Assembly (NCBI GenBank): GCA_946885925.1
Contig: CAMPHP010000024.1
Coordinates: forward strand, 1-12,924
Direction of reading: 5' to 3'
DNA from: an uncultured Litorilinea sp.
GTDB lineage: Bacteria > Chloroflexota > Anaerolineae > Caldilineales > Caldilineaceae
Length of the DNA stretch: 12,924 bases
Shown here piece by piece: positions 6,884 to 12,924 of the stretch (position 1 is its first letter; every line of letters starts with the position of its first letter). Under the pieces are notes generated by a model. The model did not search any database, was not told where the DNA came from, and worked only from the letters and a program-made list of their open reading frames with translations. The translations under genes and the position numbers were made by a program.

Positions 6884-6939
6884 TAGATGAGAGATTAGCT
6901 CACGCAGAGCGCGGAGATAGAGACAGTGGGTAGTACAGG

Positions 6940-6955
6940 TCAAGTCGCCACTTGA
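6940..6955 (+). other. Short hairpin after glcDE, weak terminator candidate
   Basis: TCAAGT-CGCC-ACTTGA is a 6-bp stem with a 4-base loop, 57 bases after the glcDE stop. It is followed by ATTAGATTTC, which is not a proper T-tract. It may help end or stabilise the glc transcript; on its own it is a weak terminator. Confidence 0.3.
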
Positions 6956-6993
6956 ATTAGATTTCCCAAACTCCGAATATAAGCAAACATACG

Positions 6994-7024
6994 TTGAATA
7001 AGACATGTGTGTGGTATACATGTC
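6994..7024 (+). promoter_or_regulatory. Candidate promoter with overlapping palindromic operator before the antiporter gene
   Basis: TTGAAT (6994-6999) and TATACA (7015-7020) form a -35/-10 pair with a short 15-base spacer. A 23-bp inverted repeat, GACATGT-N9-ACATGTC (7002-7024), covers the spacer and the -10 box. This arrangement would let a dimeric regulator control the antiporter gene starting at 7169. The palindrome is certain; the promoter and its regulation are inferred. The rest of the 6884-7168 gap shows no credible gene. Confidence 0.4.
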
Positions 7025-7168
7025 CTGTTCAAGTTGCAAGCTGTGCCCTGGACAGTCTGAGAACCATCGCGCAAGAATACGCGCGTGGGTAGAGGCAGAT
7101 GCCGAGTGGTGACAGCTTTTTTGCTTATACCTCAAGTGAGGTTAACGAGAGGCATTTCGGGGGTATGT

Positions 7169-9022
7169 ATGCAGTTGAGTCCTTTGTTAATGATTGCTAG
7201 TGTATTGGCAGTGGGAATGCTATGCCAATGGCTAGCTTGGCGAATGAAATTACCGGCAATTCTGCCACTTTTGATTGCTGGCTTTTTAATGGGGCCAGTT
7301 TTCGGGCTGCTGCAACCGCAGGCTTCGTTGGGTAATCTCTTCTTCCCGCTTATTTCGCTCTCCGTTGCAGTGATTCTCTTTGAAGGATCGTTAACGCTTA
7401 CCTGGCGTGATGTGCGTAGCGTGGCGAAGACAGTGCGTAATCTCATTACTGTGGGTGCGCTGGTGACATGGATTGGTGGAGCAGTGGCGGCACGCTATTT
7501 GTTGGCGCTGCCGTGGGATTTGTCGCTGCTCTTTGGCGCGCTCATCATTGTCACGGGGCCAACTGTGATTGCGCCACTCCTACGCAATGTGCGCCCAACC
7601 GCCAAGATTGCGTCGGTGCTGCGCTGGGAAGGGATTCTGATCGATCCAGTTGGCGCAACGGTGGCGGTACTGGTCTTTAACTTTATTGTGGCGGGAGTGG
7701 GGGCAACTTGGAGCCACACCTTTGCAGAGTTGTTTTGGATTTTGGGAGTGGGTTCGGTGTTGGGGCTGGTAGCTGGCTATCTTCTCTATCAACTGTTGCA
7801 CCATTATCTGATTCCTGACTATTTACGCGATGCCGCCACCTTGACATTGGTATTAACTGTCTTTGCGGTCTCGAACAGCCTCGCCCATGAATCCGGCTTG
7901 TTGGCTGTGACGGTAATGGGTGTCTATCTCGCCAACACCGATTTGCGCAAACTGCGCGAGATTTTTCACTTCAAAGAGAAGCTGAGTGTGCTGCTTATCT
8001 CGTCGTTATTTATTCTGCTGGCAGCCAACATCAGCCGGACGGATCTGGCGCTGTTGGATTGGCGCAGCTTTGTGCTAGTGGCTGTGGTCATCTTTGTGCT
8101 GCGCCCGCTAGGCATTTTGGTGAGCGCGCGGGGTAGCGAATTAAATCGCAATGAACGACTTTTCTTGTCGTGGGTTGCGCCGCGTGGCATTGTGGCGGCG
8201 GCAGTTTCGTCGCTCTTTGTTTATGAACTCGTGGAACTGGGCTATAGTGAGGCGCGCATAGTTGCCCCTCTGGTCTTTTTGGTGATTGTGGCAACGGTGC
8301 TGCTACAGGGGAGCACAGCGAAATGGGTGGCGCAACGATTGGGCGTCGCCGAGGCCGATCCACAAGGCTTCTTGCTAATGGGAGCGAATCCAGTCGCCCA
8401 GGAGTTGGGGCTGGCGCTACAGAAAGAGGGCTTTGTTGTGCGGCTGATTGATGCCAATCAGTACAATGTAACCCGCGCCCGGTTGCGTGGGCTGGATGCA
8501 ATGCAGGGCAATCTGCTCTCGGATTATTTAGAGGCAAACATCGATCTCGCTGGCATCGGCCGTCTTTTGGCATTGACCAATAACGATGAGGCCAATGCAC
8601 TCGCATGTAAGCACTTTGAAGATGAGTTTGGTTCGTCAGAAGTCTATCAACTGCCGCCACACCTTTCTGGGCGCGAGAGTGATAACCCAAATCAGGGCCA
8701 ACTAGGTCGCCTGCTCTTTGCCCCAGATGCAAGCTATCAGAAGCTTGAGCAGATGGTGCGAGCGGGTGCAGCGATCAAGAAAACATCGCTGACGAAGCAG
8801 TTTACTGTGGACGACCTACGCACCCGCTATGAAGGAAGCCAAGTGGTACCCCTCATGATCTTCAAGGGCAAGAAGATTGATGTATGGACACCCTCTCGCC
8901 CGCCCCAGCCGCGAACCGGTTGGACAGTGATGAGCTTGGTGCTGCCGCCAGCCATCTCCACCCCACCAGCCACTGCTGCCACTGCCGTGGAAGATTCGCG
9001 AGAGTTGGAGCCAGTTGCATGA
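7169..9022 (+). CDS. CPA1-type cation/proton antiporter with C-terminal TrkA-N-like domain
   Basis: The protein has 617 residues. The first about 390 form a polytopic membrane domain of the sodium/hydrogen exchanger fold, with MKLPAILPLLIAGFLMGP (26-43), FEGSLTL (71-77), TGPTVIAPLLR (129-139), WEGILIDPVGA (153-163) and SWVAPRGIVAAAVSS (334-348). Residues about 398-500 resemble a Rossmann-type TrkA-N/RCK module (FLLMGANPVAQELGLAL, VVRLIDAN, LLALTNNDEAN), which in related transporters senses nucleotides. Residues about 555-580 form a small tail of strands, then a Pro/Ala-rich end. The ion-site motifs are TGPT and ID in place of TDPV and ND, as in one NhaP subgroup. The ATG at 7169 is chosen because GGGGG precedes it by 5 bases and the first membrane helix begins right after; an earlier in-frame start at 7085 would add 28 unlikely residues. 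The ion (Na+ or K+) cannot be told. Confidence 0.85.
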   Translation: MQLSPLLMIASVLAVGMLCQWLAWRMKLPAILPLLIAGFLMGPVFGLLQPQASLGNLFFPLISLSVAVILFEGSLTLTWRDVRSVAKTVRNLITVGALVTWIGGAVAARYLLALPWDLSLLFGALIIVTGPTVIAPLLRNVRPTAKIASVLRWEGILIDPVGATVAVLVFNFIVAGVGATWSHTFAELFWILGVGSVLGLVAGYLLYQLLHHYLIPDYLRDAATLTLVLTVFAVSNSLAHESGLLAVTVMGVYLANTDLRKLREIFHFKEKLSVLLISSLFILLAANISRTDLALLDWRSFVLVAVVIFVLRPLGILVSARGSELNRNERLFLSWVAPRGIVAAAVSSLFVYELVELGYSEARIVAPLVFLVIVATVLLQGSTAKWVAQRLGVAEADPQGFLLMGANPVAQELGLALQKEGFVVRLIDANQYNVTRARLRGLDAMQGNLLSDYLEANIDLAGIGRLLALTNNDEANALACKHFEDEFGSSEVYQLPPHLSGRESDNPNQGQLGRLLFAPDASYQKLEQMVRAGAAIKKTSLTKQFTVDDLRTRYEGSQVVPLMIFKGKKIDVWTPSRPPQPRTGWTVMSLVLPPAISTPPATAATAVEDSRELEPVA

Positions 9023-9031
9023 GGCGTGGGA

Positions 9032-9040
9032 TGGTATACT
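9032..9040 (+). promoter_or_regulatory. Extended -10 promoter candidate TGG-TATACT upstream of the permease-like gene
   Basis: TGGTATACT (9032-9040) matches an extended -10 (TG-N-TATAAT, 5 of 6 in the hexamer). No convincing -35 is seen at the usual distance. A transcript starting near 9047 would have a leader of about 180 bases before the GTG at 9228. Confidence 0.35.
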
Positions 9041-9055
9041 AAGGGCAAGGAGCGT

Positions 9056-9117
9056 GCCGGTTCGAGACAGACAGGAACTAACGGCAATGGCAATAGAGAT
9101 GGCTTATCGCTCTGTCT
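9056..9117 (+). other. Possible structured leader RNA with H-type pseudoknot
   Basis: GCCGGTTC (9056-9063) can pair with GAAC (9075-9078) and, across a 3-base bulge, CGGC (9082-9085). The loop contains AGACAGA (9065-9071), which is complementary to TCTGTCT (9111-9117), so a pseudoknot is possible. It lies between a promoter candidate and a strong hairpin at the start of the next gene, the layout of a regulatory leader. It matches no riboswitch class I recognise, and short complementary segments arise by chance. Confidence 0.25.
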
Positions 9118-9198
9118 ACACCAAAGACCTCAATAGCGGGAATTGATATGGGCTGCGCTGAGAAGATTTTATTGTTTTTAGATGGAAACCTGCAACGT

Positions 9199-9245
9199 GA
9201 CCTTCCTCGAAGCCGGGAACCCTCTGGGTGGCTTCGAGGAAGGTC
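9199..9245 (+). terminator. Long hairpin covering the start of the permease-like gene (terminator or translational control)
   Basis: GACCTTCCTCGAAGCC (9199-9214) and GGCTTCGAGGAAGGTC (9230-9245) are perfectly complementary over 16 bp. ACCC (9219-9222) and GGGT (9226-9229) extend the stem beyond a 4-base bulge. Only TCTTCT follows, so as an intrinsic terminator it is weak in U content. The right arm overlaps the only sensible start codon of the next gene (GTG, 9228-9230), so folding would hide the start. It could end the antiporter transcript (177 bases after its stop), regulate the permease-like gene, or do both. Confidence 0.5.
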
Positions 9246-10649
9246 TTCTGGACGGCTTTCGTGCGGATACTAGGTTGGGTGACGTTGGCACTTGTCGCGG
9301 TCTTGTTGGGAGTGGTGGCGTGCCTTGCCATGCTGCCACCCTATAACGGGCTGTCGGCAGGGTTACAGTTCCAGCCTTTGCTCGTATTGGCTCCACTACG
9401 CACCTACCTCTTTCGCAATGCGGTGATCAATACAGGTTGGCTGGTCGCTGGCGTTGCCCCGTTGGCTCTACTGTTGGGATGGGGTTGGGCGCGGCTGGGT
9501 ATAAACGCATCTACACGCTCATTGCTGCTTGTGCCTCTCCTTTTTCCCAGCGCGCTCGTCGGGCTGCTCTGGCAACCCCTCTTTGCTGGCTGGCTCGACT
9601 TGGCCCAAGCAGCGCTATCACTTGCCATTATCGGGCTGGTCATACTCTGGCGCATTGTGCCGCTAAGTGCTTGGCTCATGGCACAAGAACGCCCTGCCTG
9701 GCGCACTGTTCTCGCCCTTTCTGCCTTGCTCATTCTGCTGGATGGCGCATTTGTCCTTACATCCACGGGGGGCGAACCATACAATACGACCCATACCTGG
9801 GCGAGTTGGGTGGTGCAGCAACTTTGGGTCAATCGCGCCTGGGGCTATGCCGCGAGTATGGCAGGTGGGCTGGCGTTGGTGGTTGCGCTGGTGATGTGGT
9901 CCGTTCAATCCCAATCTGAGTCACTACAATCTGAGTCATTACAGTCTGACTTATCATATGTCGCGTCGTCGCAGACTAGGTTTGGCTTGATCCTCGCCCT
10001 GGGGTGGGTGTTGGGGCCATTTTTCATGCATCTCGCCGCTTTTCACGATGCTTCGATTCAAGCCATCTCTATCTTGATTGCGCTAGGGGCAATTGGTTGG
10101 TTGCTCAATGGCGCGCTGTTGTGGGTGGGCGCAACGCTTTTGGCTGTGATCTTGGTGCCGTCGTTGGCAGCATCGTTGGCATCGCCGTGGGCAAGCCGCT
10201 GGGTGCGTGTTATCACCCTGGCGCTGCTGCCCATCAGCACGGTTGCCTTGGCCTACTTGGTTGATCAATGGCCCATCTTGGGGAATCGCTGGATATTGAT
10301 GGGGTTCATTGGCCTCTTTACAACAGGGCTGCTCGCGGGCGATGCGGCTGTACGGCTCCAACCCCGCCAGCACTGGTTCAAGGTGGCAGGCTGGGCGCTG
10401 TTGGTGATGGCGCACAGCTTTCCGCTGCAACTCGTGCTACAACTGCCAAGTTCGGCCTGGACACCTGCGTTAGGCATGGTATGGACGCTAGGCGATGCCC
10501 CGCATTTGTCCGCAGCACAGGGTCTAGCCTTGTTGCTATGCGGCCTGGTGGTATGGATTGGTGGATGGATCGCGATGGGTGCACCGGAGACACTGCGTAG
10601 CAAAATGCCTAGTGCAGAGGCTGAAGGGGAGCTTTCCGCGGCGGGCTAA
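9228..10649 (+). CDS. Polytopic membrane protein resembling a fused MalF-MalG ABC permease without EAA loops
   Basis: The 473-residue protein has about 12-13 hydrophobic segments in two halves (12-225 and 253-450) joined by a polar linker (226-252). The first half follows the MalF/UgpA permease pattern: FRNAVINTGWLVAG (62-75), LVPLLFPSALVGLLWQPLF (101-119), LAIIGLVILWRIVPLSAWL (132-150), then DGAFVLTSTGGEPYNTT (172-188) and GYAASMAGGLALV (206-218). The last two match the D-x-hydrophobic-LT-x-GGP and GYAAA segments that normally follow the EAA loop. The loop itself (about 40 residues) is missing between W149 and R159. The second half has a MalG-like NGALLWVGATLLAV (294-307) and also lacks an EAA motif. 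The GTG at 9228 is the only sensible start: a stop lies 30 bases upstream and the next ATG would remove the first helix. No ABC ATPase or binding protein is nearby. Membrane protein is certain; permease ancestry is an inference. Confidence 0.55.
   Translation: MASRKVFWTAFVRILGWVTLALVAVLLGVVACLAMLPPYNGLSAGLQFQPLLVLAPLRTYLFRNAVINTGWLVAGVAPLALLLGWGWARLGINASTRSLLLVPLLFPSALVGLLWQPLFAGWLDLAQAALSLAIIGLVILWRIVPLSAWLMAQERPAWRTVLALSALLILLDGAFVLTSTGGEPYNTTHTWASWVVQQLWVNRAWGYAASMAGGLALVVALVMWSVQSQSESLQSESLQSDLSYVASSQTRFGLILALGWVLGPFFMHLAAFHDASIQAISILIALGAIGWLLNGALLWVGATLLAVILVPSLAASLASPWASRWVRVITLALLPISTVALAYLVDQWPILGNRWILMGFIGLFTTGLLAGDAAVRLQPRQHWFKVAGWALLVMAHSFPLQLVLQLPSSAWTPALGMVWTLGDAPHLSAAQGLALLLCGLVVWIGGWIAMGAPETLRSKMPSAEAEGELSAAG
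9912..9956 (+). repeat. Three 15-bp tandem repeats in the inter-domain linker
   Basis: Three imperfect copies of CAATCTGAGTCACTA (9912-9926, 9927-9941, 9942-9956) encode the polar linker around SESLQ-SESLQ-SDLSY between the two membrane halves. Copies 1 and 2 differ by one base and copy 3 is more diverged. The 15-bp unit keeps the frame, so the linker can lengthen or shorten by slippage. Confidence 0.85.
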
Positions 10650-10654
10650 CTCTC

Positions 10655-10682
10655 TTCTCTCTAGCTCTTTTCTCTCTAGCTC
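10655..10682 (+). repeat. Direct repeat TTCTCTCTAGCTC x2 in the gap before the HIT gene
   Basis: TTCTCTCTAGCTC occurs at 10655-10667 and 10670-10682 in a pyrimidine-rich stretch right after the permease-like gene. It looks like a small slippage repeat. No hairpin terminator or clear promoter is seen in this 81-bp gap. Confidence 0.7.
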
Positions 10683-10730
10683 ATTTCTCATCTCAACGAA
10701 TTATGGAACGCAGCAAGGGAAGGCATTAGA

Positions 10731-11201
10731 ATGAGCGATTGTTATACCTGTACCTTAGGAGCTCGACGCGATGCGGGCACGGCTCCGCTGTGGGATTCTA
10801 TCTACCGAAGCCAATATTGGGACGTAGTGCACAGCTATAATACTTCCTTACCCGGCTGGCTGGTGCTCATTGCGCGCCGTCATCTAACAGCGATTGATGA
10901 ATTAACCGAGGACGAAGCTATCGAGTTGGGCATCTTGACGCGCCGGGTTTCGCTCGCGCTCAAAGAGGTGACGGGTTGTGTCAAGACATATGTTATTCAG
11001 TTCGCTGAAGCGGCAGAACACCCCCATGTGCACTTCCACATCATTCCCCGTATGGCGGATCAACCCGAAGATCGCCGCAGTACAAAGATCTTTGGCTATC
11101 TAGGTGTCTCTGAAGAAGAACGAGTGGATCACGGGACGATGAACCAAATTAGCGTAGACGTTCGCCACATTCTTCACTCGCTTGCCGGTGCATCGCATTG
11201 A
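10731..11201 (+). CDS. HIT-family nucleotide hydrolase/transferase
   Basis: This 156-residue protein belongs to the histidine-triad superfamily, whose members hydrolyse or transfer nucleotides through a phospho-histidine intermediate. The signature HPHVHFHIIPR (97-107) supplies H99-x-H101-x-H103, H101 being the expected nucleophile. Upstream, LPGWLVLIARRHLTAIDELTEDE (40-62) is the typical strand-helix segment. C4 and C7 (CYTC) form an N-terminal CxxC that in many relatives binds zinc together with two histidines; H34 or H51 and H97 could complete the site. The length is normal with a slightly long acidic/basic C-terminal tail. The ATG at 10731 follows AAGGGAAGG by about 8 bases. The exact substrate cannot be predicted. 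It sits alone between two membrane-protein genes and has no obvious functional link to them. Confidence 0.85.
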   Translation: MSDCYTCTLGARRDAGTAPLWDSIYRSQYWDVVHSYNTSLPGWLVLIARRHLTAIDELTEDEAIELGILTRRVSLALKEVTGCVKTYVIQFAEAAEHPHVHFHIIPRMADQPEDRRSTKIFGYLGVSEEERVDHGTMNQISVDVRHILHSLAGASH

Positions 11202-11262
11202 GATAGCGCAGGCCACCTTGGGCTAAGATTCCTCCGTAAACGTGAAACGTATTGTTCATTTT

Positions 11263-11279
11263 GTGGTGAATTTGACCAC
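11263..11279. promoter_or_regulatory. Small palindrome GTGGT-N7-ACCAC upstream of the second antiporter
   Basis: GTGGT (11263-11267) and ACCAC (11275-11279) form a perfect inverted repeat 41 bases before the start codon at 11320. It could be an operator. I see no convincing promoter hexamers with correct spacing in the 118-bp gap, so the role is open. Confidence 0.25.
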
Positions 11280-11319
11280 TAGGAAAGTTGTTGCGTTTCG
11301 AGTTATATGAGGAGGTCGA

Positions 11320-12924
11320 ATGTCGTCGTTGCTTCTAGGTATGGGGATTGTTGCTATCATCTTAACATTGGCGGCGATTTCCTCGCGTCTGGTCGAACGC
11401 GCCCCTGTCTCATTCCCCATAATTTTCTTGGGCATCGGCTTTCTCTTGGGCAATTATGGGGTCATTGAGATGGACACCCACAGCCCTCTTTTGGAAGCTG
11501 TGGCCTTGATTAGCTTGGCACTTGTGCTGTTTCTCGATGCAGTCAACACCCAGATGGATGAACTCAAGAGCGAGTGGTATGTACCTGTCGCAACGTTAGG
11601 CCCTGGCACACTCTTGACTATCACCGGGGTGGCGTTGGCTGCCTACTATCTGGTAGGGGTGACACCGCTGCAAGCCGTGCTGTTGGGTGCAGTGCTCGCC
11701 TCTACCGATCCTGTGGTCTTGCGCGATATTGTACGTGAACAGCATGTGCCGCGCTCTGTCCGCCGTGCCCTCAGCGTGGAAGCGGGCATGAACGATCTGG
11801 TGGTGCTGCCGATTGTGCTTATCCTCATCGCGCTGCTGACAAACCAGAGCATGGGGGTATGGGGTTGGGCCGACTTCCTGCTGCGTATCCTCGTGTTAAG
11901 TCCATTGGTGGGCCTAACCGTGGGTGGGATCGGTTCTTGGCTGATTGGTCAGGTGGATCGGCGCATGGGGATCAGCCGCGAATATCAGGCACTCTATGGC
12001 ATCGGTCTGGTCTTTGCCTCCTTTGTTGCGGGCCAGGCACTGGGGGGTGATGGCTTTCTTTCCGCCTTTTTTGGCGGGCTTGCCGTCACGCTCTTGAACA
12101 TAACGCTGTGTGATTGTTTTATGGAATATGGCGAAACGACCGCCGAGATGATGATGTTGCTGGCTTTTGTTCTCTTTGGCGCGGTGCTGTCGGGCCTATT
12201 GATGACTGTACCATTGGCGGGTGGGTTGGCACTGGCGGCGATTGCGCTGCTGGTGGTGCGTCCTGCTGCTTTGGGGCTTGTTCTGCTTCCAGCCAAAATG
12301 AGCAACCTGGCACGGGCTTTTATTGGCTGGTTTGGCCCACGTGGACTCAATTCATTGTTGCTGGCACTGTTGGCTGTTCAAGCCGGTGTCCCTGGTGGGG
12401 AGTATTTGTTGGCGGTCACGGGCACGGTCGTCACCGTCTCGGTCGTACTCCACGGTGTTACCGCTACGCCGATTTCCGCATGGTATGGGCGGCGAGTTGA
12501 GGAATCCATCCCCACGTTGCCGGAAGAACGAGAAGGAACCTTCCCTGGCCTCTTTGAAGAAGAGCCTAAAGCCATTCCCCTCATTTCCCCCGCTGAATTA
12601 GCCGCTGCGTTGAAGAGTGACGATCCGCCTGTCGTCTTGGATGTGCGTGCGCGCGCCCGCTATGAGAGCGACAACACGCAGATTCCTACGAGCATCCGCG
12701 TATTGCCCGACCAGGTGGCCGATTGGGCCAACAACTTGGACCCAGACGAAATAGACAAGGACAAGTTGATCGTCGTCTACTGCTCGTGTCCGGACGATGC
12801 CACGAGCATGCGGGTGACGCGCCAACTGCTGGACATGGGCTTCAAAGCACGCGCCCTCCAAGGTGGCTTTGATGCCTGGAAAGCTCAATACCCTGTTGAG
12901 CCGAAAGGCGTGCCCACACCCTGT
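11320..12924 (+). CDS. CPA1 (NhaP-type) cation/proton antiporter with C-terminal rhodanese domain, 3' end beyond window
   Basis: An uninterrupted frame of 535 codons runs to the window edge without a stop. Residues about 1-390 are a sodium/hydrogen-exchanger membrane domain with the canonical ion-site motifs ASTDPVVLRDI (127-137) and SVEAGMNDLVVLP (152-164), plus GWFGPRGLNSLLLA (336-349). After a cytoplasmic linker rich in Glu and Pro (about 393-418), residues about 421-525 form a rhodanese domain: VVLDVRARARYES (438-450), the active loop YCSCPDDATS (487-496) with C488 in the catalytic position, and ALQGGFDAW (512-520). The loop is about two residues longer than the common CxxGxR version. The ATG at 11320 follows AGGAGGT by 4 bases, a strong ribosome site. 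The ending VEPKGVPTPC suggests the true C-terminus is near. Unlike the antiporter at 7169 it keeps TDPV and ND, so the two are not recent duplicates. Confidence 0.9.
   Translation, partial: MSSLLLGMGIVAIILTLAAISSRLVERAPVSFPIIFLGIGFLLGNYGVIEMDTHSPLLEAVALISLALVLFLDAVNTQMDELKSEWYVPVATLGPGTLLTITGVALAAYYLVGVTPLQAVLLGAVLASTDPVVLRDIVREQHVPRSVRRALSVEAGMNDLVVLPIVLILIALLTNQSMGVWGWADFLLRILVLSPLVGLTVGGIGSWLIGQVDRRMGISREYQALYGIGLVFASFVAGQALGGDGFLSAFFGGLAVTLLNITLCDCFMEYGETTAEMMMLLAFVLFGAVLSGLLMTVPLAGGLALAAIALLVVRPAALGLVLLPAKMSNLARAFIGWFGPRGLNSLLLALLAVQAGVPGGEYLLAVTGTVVTVSVVLHGVTATPISAWYGRRVEESIPTLPEEREGTFPGLFEEEPKAIPLISPAELAAALKSDDPPVVLDVRARARYESDNTQIPTSIRVLPDQVADWANNLDPDEIDKDKLIVVYCSCPDDATSMRVTRQLLDMGFKARALQGGFDAWKAQYPVEPKGVPTPC

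Noticed and set aside
8088..8732. 214-codon reverse-strand frame inside the first antiporter gene
   Set aside because: Low-quality composition rich in Pro, Arg and His, with no family resemblance; a shadow of the real gene.
9087..9146. 19-codon open frame (MAIEMAYRS...) in the leader of the permease-like gene
   Set aside because: Too short to judge, its ribosome site (AGGA, 10 bases away) is weak, and there is no run of one amino acid as in classical leader peptides. Kept only as a possibility within the leader finding.
9182..9346. Open frame METCNVTFLEAGN... running through the hairpin
   Set aside because: No ribosome site. The protein-like look comes largely from the palindrome, which gives a similar TFLEA word on the opposite strand.
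1..12924. CRISPR array, tRNA, rRNA, insertion sequence or toxin-antitoxin pair
   Set aside because: I saw no regularly spaced repeats, no cloverleaf-like sequence and no transposase or toxin motif on either strand.

Overview
This window reads as ordinary chromosomal DNA of moderate GC. It comes from a free-living, probably aerobic bacterium. The mix of genes (a divergent glycolate-oxidase-type locus with a GlcD-GlcE fusion, two different CPA1-type antiporters, MalF/MalG-type membrane folds, and an intergenic GTCATTCC...GGAATCCCC palindromic repeat) reminds me most of the Chloroflexota. That placement is an impression, not something the sequence proves. There are no rRNA or tRNA genes, no CRISPR array, and no transposase or phage gene.

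Layout. Positions 1-2533 are read leftwards. A gene for an Asp-box (BNR) beta-propeller protein (146-1258) is followed one base later by a MoaD/ThiS-like ubiquitin-fold gene that runs off the left edge (1-144). Their shared promoter (TTGACA-17-TAAACT) has a perfect GAAC-N4-GTTC palindrome, the form of a Gram-positive-type LexA box, at the expected transcription start. Upstream of them is a lone aminoglycoside/choline-kinase-fold gene (1547-2533). Between its promoter and its start codon lies a strong intrinsic terminator, which suggests an attenuated leader.

From 2907 to the right edge everything is read rightwards. glcF (iron-sulphur subunit, 2907-4226) overlaps by 4 bp a single 886-codon gene that joins GlcD-like and GlcE-like flavoprotein modules. 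Together they should form a complete membrane-associated 2-hydroxyacid (glycolate-type) dehydrogenase made from two polypeptides instead of three. After a 285-bp gap comes an antiporter with a TrkA-N-like C-terminal domain (7169-9022). Next is a membrane protein (9228-10649) that I read as a single-chain MalF-MalG-like permease missing both EAA coupling loops; a long hairpin covers its likely GTG start. A HIT-family nucleotide hydrolase/transferase (10731-11201) and a second antiporter ending in a rhodanese domain (11320 to the right edge, no stop seen) complete the window.

How the genes relate. glcF/glcDE is a clear functional pair, and the propeller/MoaD pair is a clear operon of unknown purpose. 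The right half is a run of membrane transport genes with gaps of about 80-205 bp between them, so they may be transcribed separately. The items most worth a second look are the EAA-less permease fusion, the attenuator-like leader of the kinase-fold gene, the SOS-box-like operator on the propeller/MoaD operon, the GlcDE fusion and the antiporter-rhodanese fusion.
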